The notes beneath the pieces are model-generated. The model did no database searches and was not told where the DNA came from. It saw nothing but the letters and a program-made list of their open reading frames with translations. A DNA stretch of 64,000 nt from Linnemannia elongata (taxonomy: Eukaryota > Mortierellomycota > Mortierellomycetes > Mortierellales > Mortierellaceae): assembly GCA_036320915.1 (NCBI GenBank), contig JAXBDG010000001.1:3680001-3744000 (forward strand). Direction: 5' to 3'. Shown one piece after another: positions 58,583 to 64,000 of the stretch. Both the position numbers and the translations under genes were made by a program. Each line of letters opens with the position of its first letter. Within the stretch, counting starts at the first letter, position 1.

Positions 58583-60692
58583 GTTGTCTGCGCTGTTTCT
58601 TTTTTCTCCTTGCCAACCAACCAACGGATAATGGACGTGACCACCTGGACGGATGCCGGAGGGGGCTGACCTGATTCGTGATTCTTCATGATACGCGTTG
58701 GCTATATATGGACGACTGAGACTGGTAAGCATTCCTTCTCTGGATTGATCACTCTTTTATTTTCCTTTTTCTTGTTCTTTTCCTTTGTTCTGTTACGCAA
58801 CTGTTGGTATCTATTTTTCCTTACTCGCAATGGTCGTACCAATGGACGGATCGAGTACTGTGAGCATATGACATCTCGACCCGACTCAGGAACCTTACTT
58901 CGACGTGGCATGGATCGTGCTTTTTTGGGTCTCACTCAGTCCTCTTTTGGTTCAACCATGTGTGTCTGTCTGACTCCTTTATACTCTTTATGCTCTCATG
59001 CCCCTGTCCATTTCCAATCGCAACCACCACATTGTCTCTTCTTCACCATGCATAACACACTCACGCCACAAACCCATTCGTACATACAATATGACATGAC
59101 CAATCCGTCATCTCTTGTTCTCTTCGGTTCCCTCTGCCTGTTCCCATCGACCCATTGACATACTACATGCACATTCTTTGTTTATCTCTCTGCCTTTTTC
59201 TCATCCCGTCTACTATCCCCACCCCTCTTTTTTCTCGTCGCTTGAACCCTTCTCGGGATTTGTGCACTCTCTTTCTCAGGCAATACCCAAAACAACAACC
59301 ACATGGATTATGCAATCGGCATCCCATAAACTAACCAACCTTCATTTACTCTATCCTTCTCGTTCACGTTCATATAGACTGTCTGAGTTGTCCATTCCTC
59401 TCTCACTCCTTGCATTGTGACCCATGTACCATTCGTCTCAACTTTTGATTTTTCTTCGTCGTTTTACTATTCAAAATTCGTTCATCGTCATTCTTGTTCA
59501 TTGTCTTCTTACTCCCTTTTACCAACCCAAAAAGCTGTATCTTTACCCCTCCCTAATATCCCTTCACACACAAAAAAGTTGTATTCCCTTTTTTTCACGT
59601 TAGCAACATCCCCTTTTTCTACCTTAATTACTAATTTGTTGCGAAAAAAAACTCTCAAAGGAAACAATAAAAAAACAGAAGCATCTTTAATCATTATCAT
59701 CATCACCATAATCATCCTCTTTGTTTTATTTCTCTCTTCGTTACTGTTCGTTTCATCTTGTGGGAGACCCTTACTTTTGTTGTTCCTACAAGCGCCAACG
59801 GTAAACGGTAGCGGATTGATTGTGTTTAGGATCAAGCAAAGCAAAGCAAAGGTGCAAGGGGACGTCTTTGATTGATTTGATCACAAGAGCAAAGCCGATT
59901 CAAGGAAAGGAGGGAAAAGGAGGCGAAAGAACCTACAGTAGGCGTTATTTTTTCCTTGAGGTCATCTGAACATGTCAATTTGTGGGTCCTCGGAGGTGTC
60001 GAAAGTACAGGTGCCCGAGTACTCGCTGAGCCCTGAAGGTACACACGTTCTTTTCCCCTTTAAAAAAGGGCGTCAAAAAGCGAATGAATGGCGATACTAG
60101 TGCGTGTGTGTACGTGCATGAATCTGAACGGATACATGTTGTTATGCTCGTATCAGCCCAAGGGGTTCCAATTTTCAGTCCTTTTTTCAGCTGTTATCTT
60201 TTCGTTGTTCTTTTCACCATTTGTCCTGTGTTTGCGCTTTAACCGCGCCCACGGAATGGCAAAGTCAACGAACGACATTTGAAAGTGAAAAAGGATACCG
60301 TTCAGGGTTTCTGTTCCGCATAATCAAGAAACAGGACAGGGTCCTTTCGTTTCTTCCTTGCCAACTCACTACAGTAACGACGCCAACGTCTGCACCAACC
60401 TATGCCCTTGTTTTCTTTCAGTTTTTTTCTTCCCCCATACCCCATATCCCAACGCATTTGTCCCTTTTTTTCTTTCTTTTGCCTTGGATGAGAGAAGGTC
60501 CGTCCGCCTTTCCTGATTGCATTTTCCTGCGCGAGCGTGAGTACGTGCCGCAGGAGGGGAGGGTGTGCCGCAGGAGTGAATGGCGCAGAAAATGAAAGGA
60601 AGAACTTTGAAGTGTACAGCCCCTTAAAGGTCTCTTTTTTTATATCCCCGCAAGGCGGCATTGGTTGGAACTTCCTTTCAAACTTATTCAAT
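58583..60692. promoter_or_regulatory. Intergenic region and promoter of RPS15
   Basis: 2.1 kb with no coding sequence. The first 1 kb is C/T-rich in parts (59160-59420), and 59640-59720 is A/T-rich. Close to the ribosomal gene are a 12-bp direct repeat (60545-60556 and 60565-60576) and a TATA-like TATATCC at 60641-60647. Confidence 0.5.
60545..60576 (+). promoter_or_regulatory. 12-bp direct repeat upstream of RPS15
   Basis: GTGCCGCAGGAG occurs twice with a 20-bp period, about 117-148 bp upstream of the proposed ATG and about 65 bp upstream of a TATA-like element. The spacing of two helical turns suits a pair of factor-binding sites. Binding is inferred. Confidence 0.45.
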
Positions 60693-61974
60693 ATGGTGCG
60701 TGACTGCGGTAGCAATCACCTTTCTCGAGTTTCAAGGACATCCACCAAAGCATCCATGGGCGTTACGACAGGATGGTGAACCATCCATCCATCGATACCG
60801 GTCAACAGGAGGAAAGGAGTGTAGAAAGGAGTAGGGATATCTTGAGCGGGACTATTGGCAACTCTTCAGGAGAGGAGGAACTATGCAGAAAAAAGGAGAG
60901 ATCACGATCAACTGTTGAACGATCTGGATGGTTCAGAGAGGGGTGTTGGAGTTGCGATCTGATTGCACTTCCAAGTCGGCAAATGCCTGTTCAACAAAGC
61001 AGCCAACATAACAACCGTTCAACTACACTGCCGGCATCAACACGGTGATCTCTGCAGGAGTGAGAGCGCTCTTTTCAGAGCACTCAAACTGCAAGTTCGT
61101 CTCGACTTGTCTTATATTCGGCTCCAGCAAACACCTACACATCACAGGAACCAGTGGCACCTTGCACCTGTCAACCTTTTTGAGGTGCCTTTTACTGGTT
61201 CTCTCACTACAACCTTTGGAGCAGCCAACGCAACCCCAGTGAGAGAAACGAAGATCGCCTTTTTCACTTAGAGTGTAGATGGTCGGATAGGAACAGGAAT
61301 CGTTTTTTAGTTCTTCGGAGTGGGCAACGAATCTGGATTCTGATGCACTCACCAGAGAAGGGAACAAGCATGGACGAGAGGTGGCATCAGTGTAGGAGGA
61401 AGGAGCACATATCGTCAACTCTGGAGCCACCAGGAACAAACAAACTCACTCTCTACTACGGAACCAGAATACTCAACGACACCCCCCCACCTTTACTATC
61501 TACCTACCTTCCACATAGGCTGACGAACACCACGACGACGCCGCTATCGACGCAAGGAAGAAGAGAACTTTCCGCAAGTTCTCGTACCGCGGTATTGATC
61601 TCGACAAGCTCTTGGACCTCTCGTCCGAGCAGTTGATGGACCTCGTCAACGCCCGCCCCCGCAGACGTTTCCAGCGCGGTCTCAAGCGTAAGCCCATGGG
61701 TCTCATCAAGAAGCTCCGTCAGGCCAAGAAGGACGCCCCTGCTCTTGAGAAGCCCGCCGTCGTCAAGACCCACCTCCGTAACATGATCGTCGTCCCCGAG
61801 ATGATCGGCTCCGTCGTTGGTGTCTACAACGGAAAGACCTTCAACCAGGTCGAGATCAAGCCCGAGATGATTGGTCACTACCTCGGAGAGTTCTCCATCA
61901 CCTACAAGCCCGTCAAGCACGGTCGCCCCGGTATTGGTGCCACTCACTCTTCCCGTTTCATTCCCCTCAAGTAA
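60693..61974 (+). CDS. RPS15: Small-subunit ribosomal protein uS19 (RPS15)
   Basis: Exon 2 (61519-61974) encodes nearly the whole protein: an acidic start [20 protein letters not shown], then [54 protein letters not shown], and the hallmark end [20 protein letters not shown] to HSSRFIPLK. There is no ATG at the right place in exon 2. The best first exon is only the ATG at 60693-60695, immediately followed by GTGCGT, giving 152 residues; yeast and human proteins have 142 and 145. The intron would then be 823 bp. A second ATG|GTGAAC at 60773 is a weaker alternative. Known: uS19 sits at the head of the 40S subunit near the decoding site. Identity is certain; the first exon is inferred. Confidence 0.93.
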
Positions 61975-62474
61975 ATCTTGCTTTGCACCACAGGGCATTT
62001 CTTTTTTTACGAGAAACTACAAACAAGGAACAAACAAACCTCTTCAATACAGAAATCGCAAAAAAACACACGTTTTTTGGGCTTCTCTGGTTTTGTTATG
62101 TTGGTCGCTTTTGGATTGAGGAAAAAGGACATTGGAGCTTGTGTTTTGTGAAAGAATTGTAAGATCGCGTTCGAACGAGGACAGGGTACCTGGGGAACGA
62201 AAAGCTCAATGCTGCAAGTGTGAGACTTGGATTGGGCTAAGTCGCGTTTTTTATTTTATTTTTTTTTTTTTTTTTTTTACTTTCTCACTTTTTGGCGTCC
62301 AGATCCTTCGCGCCCAAACTAAACAATGCGCGCATGGGACAGATCAAACGTATGCGAGAACAGAAAAAAATTACAAGTACTCGGGTTTTATTACAGAATG
62401 GAAAGAAAAAGAAGCTTAAACAAACTCCTCTGTCAAAGATTGTTGGCTAGCAAGGAGAAAAGAAACCAAAACGT
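61975..62474. other. Shared 3' region of two convergent ribosomal protein genes
   Basis: 500 bp between two stop codons. It contains a T-rich run at about 62247-62279 and otherwise unremarkable sequence. No coding sequence or clear small-RNA motifs seen. Confidence 0.5.
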
Positions 62475-63935
62475 TTACTCCTGCATGGCCTCGGTCTTCT
62501 TGGAGCGATCCTTGCGCTCGAGAAGATCCTTGCGGTCCTTGTCCATGTGGACCTTGGTGATGACGACCTTGGAAGGGTGGATGCCGACGGGGACGGCAGC
62601 GCCGTTAGCCTTCTCACGGTTGACGCGCTCAATGTGGATGACCCACTTGCGGCGGTAGACCTGGACAACCTTGCCCTCACGGCCCTTGAACGAGCCACGG
62701 ACAACCATGACCTCGTCATCCTTGCGAATAGGGAGCGAGCGAGCCTAATTGATGTGAAGATAGTTAAACAGTGCGGAACCTGGTTAGATATCCGCGTCGT
62801 TCTAGGTTTGTTTGTGGTGTCTTATTGGGTGGCACCGGTTTTGTTATTCCCGATGCAGTTGTGGATGGTTGGTTGACGATCCAATTGAGTTGCTGCAAGT
62901 AATATCCTTTATGGTGGTAATGCTGGCGGTCAAGTTCGATAAGAACGTCGGCAGTTGTACCCTCCTAGGACGTCGTAATGTTGCGTTATGATGTTGTAAA
63001 CAAAGGCCCACAGCTTTACTGTCGCCGCTTTGTCGAATTGTCAACTCATTCCTGAAAACCTTGTCCATCATGATGACAGATAGGAGGGCGTAAACGTTCG
63101 CCTTACCGAGATCAAAGTCTAGTCTCGTTATTGCTGAAATAAAAAGAAAAGGATGTCTTTCTTTATCTTTCAGAGGGGTGGCCCGACCGCAAAACTTACG
63201 CTGTGCTTCTCCCGGAGTTCCTTGGAGAGGGACGCGCTCATGATCTTACGACGAAGATCAGAGGGAGCAGAAAAGTGGGCCTTTCTGCTCTTGCGGCGGG
63301 AGGAGCTAACATCTACATGGGGTTTGTAGAATGATAGTCCATCGCGAGTTGTGTGTTGTGTATGAGGTAGGAGGGGTGGTGAGAGGAAGTGGTAGGAATA
63401 TGATGGATGAGTAGATGTATTCACGGTGATGCAAGGGTGTGATATGAGGGTATAGAGTGGTGATAGGTTTGGGAAAGGAGTGTAAAACGAGGGTGAGAGA
63501 AAAAGAGAAAAAAGTGTTGGTTAGAAAATTGATCTATTGCATTTTTGGTGGCGCAAGAATAAAGTAGCCTGGTTCCTGATACACACTAGCGAAAAAAGTC
63601 CGCCTGTTTCGAAGAGTAAAGAGTCTTGTCTCCAAGCCAGCACTCGTCTTCCTTGCTGCAGCCCTGTGCTGTAAGTGAACATACTCTCTACCCCTTTCCT
63701 CTTTGTGTGGTTCTCAAATCACATCAACCTCCAAAGCCAGGTCAATCATGAGTGCTTAAATCCTCCTCTTTATGTCAAAGTGTAGAGGATGGGTATATGT
63801 GTGTGTAGGCGGTCGATGATCGATGAATTAGCGCCAGGGCTTGATGTGTATGATGTAGGTAATGCTAGGATATGCCGATGGATGGATATGAGGGATAGGA
63901 TCATGCATGATGTTCATACCGATGGACTGCTTCAT
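62475..63935 (-). CDS. RPL26: Large-subunit ribosomal protein uL24 (RPL26)
   Basis: Seen: exons 63935-63920, 63312-63200 and 62744-62475, summing to 399 nt, 132 residues (yeast 127, human 145). The first exon holds only MKQSI plus one base. Family blocks: [37 protein letters not shown], then the KOW motif [20 protein letters not shown], followed by [20 protein letters not shown]. Known: uL24 lies on the 60S subunit close to the peptide exit tunnel. The introns are long for this window (607 and 455 bp), as often seen at the start of fungal ribosomal genes. Upstream of the ATG the sense strand is pyrimidine-rich with a CTACTACTACC leader. Confidence 0.95.
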
Positions 63936-64000
63936 GGTAGTAGTAGTGGATTGATACGAAAGAGAGGAAGAATTCGCTGTGAAAGGCCGCTGAACCACTT

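Noticed and set aside
57446..58732. 428-codon and 364-codon minus-strand frames over the A/E/P/V gene
   Set aside because: They exist because the sense codons GCC/GCT/GAG/CCC avoid stops when read backwards. Composition is monotonous Gly/Ser/Leu or Ala/Ser, and there is no leader.
60696..61518. Intronic snoRNA in RPS15
   Set aside because: I looked for box C (RTGATGA) and D (CTGA) pairs with terminal stems and found only a loose TGATG near 61340. Not enough.
62745..63199. Intronic snoRNA or 75-codon frame in RPL26 intron 2
   Set aside because: An ATGATGG-like box lies near 63066-63072 without a matching D box, and the frame lacks coding character and a family.

Overview
The window looks like nuclear DNA of a filamentous fungus, most likely an early-diverging Mucoromycota of the Mortierella type (inference). 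The genes have many short GT-AG introns, pyrimidine-rich leaders before the ATG, Gln- and Ser-rich regulatory proteins, and animal-like families kept in early fungi (HSPA12-type Hsp70, UXT, an ADCK1-type kinase, a UBE2Z/BIRC6-type E2). There is no sign of bacterial, viral or transposon coding sequence. I rebuilt exons by reading splice sites and checking that phases join; for most multi-exon genes the summed length is an exact multiple of three. Layout: 1-2848 (-) HSPA12-like Hsp70, cut by the window edge. 5768-8453 (+) Kelch membrane protein. 11229-11907 (+) an isolated Ser/Pro-rich coding exon. 19797-23298 (+) body of a Pap1/Yap1-type bZIP regulator whose first exon is unresolved. 23774-28189 (-) 1186-residue helical protein, tentatively Pex8-like. 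28610-30672 (+) RTF1 of the Paf1 complex. 30933-35728 (-) 1490-residue Gln-rich coiled-coil protein. 38104-39234 (-) UXT prefoldin. 39620-42078 (+) ADCK1-like kinase. 42497-45467 (-) E2 with a second, Cys-less E2 fold. 47118-48719 (+) molybdate-type transporter. 49029-50280 (+) small charged protein with an RRP1-like tail motif. 50281-57475 about 7.2 kb without recognisable genes, rich in homopolymer and microsatellite tracts. 57476-58582 (+) Ala/Glu/Pro/Val-rich protein with strong codon bias. 60693-61974 (+) ribosomal protein uS19 (RPS15). 62475-63935 (-) ribosomal protein uL24 (RPL26). There is no operon-like logic, but three themes recur: transcription (bZIP, RTF1), protein folding and ubiquitin (Hsp70, UXT, E2), and organelles (ADCK1, possible peroxin). 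Two short divergent spacers (UXT/ADCK1 and Pex8-like/RTF1) probably act as shared promoters. The two ribosomal genes converge at the right end. I saw no clear undescribed multi-gene system. The most unusual items are the tandem active/pseudo E2, the possible 7.9-kb intron or alternative first exons of the bZIP gene, and the abundant-looking A/E/P/V protein with two basic motifs.
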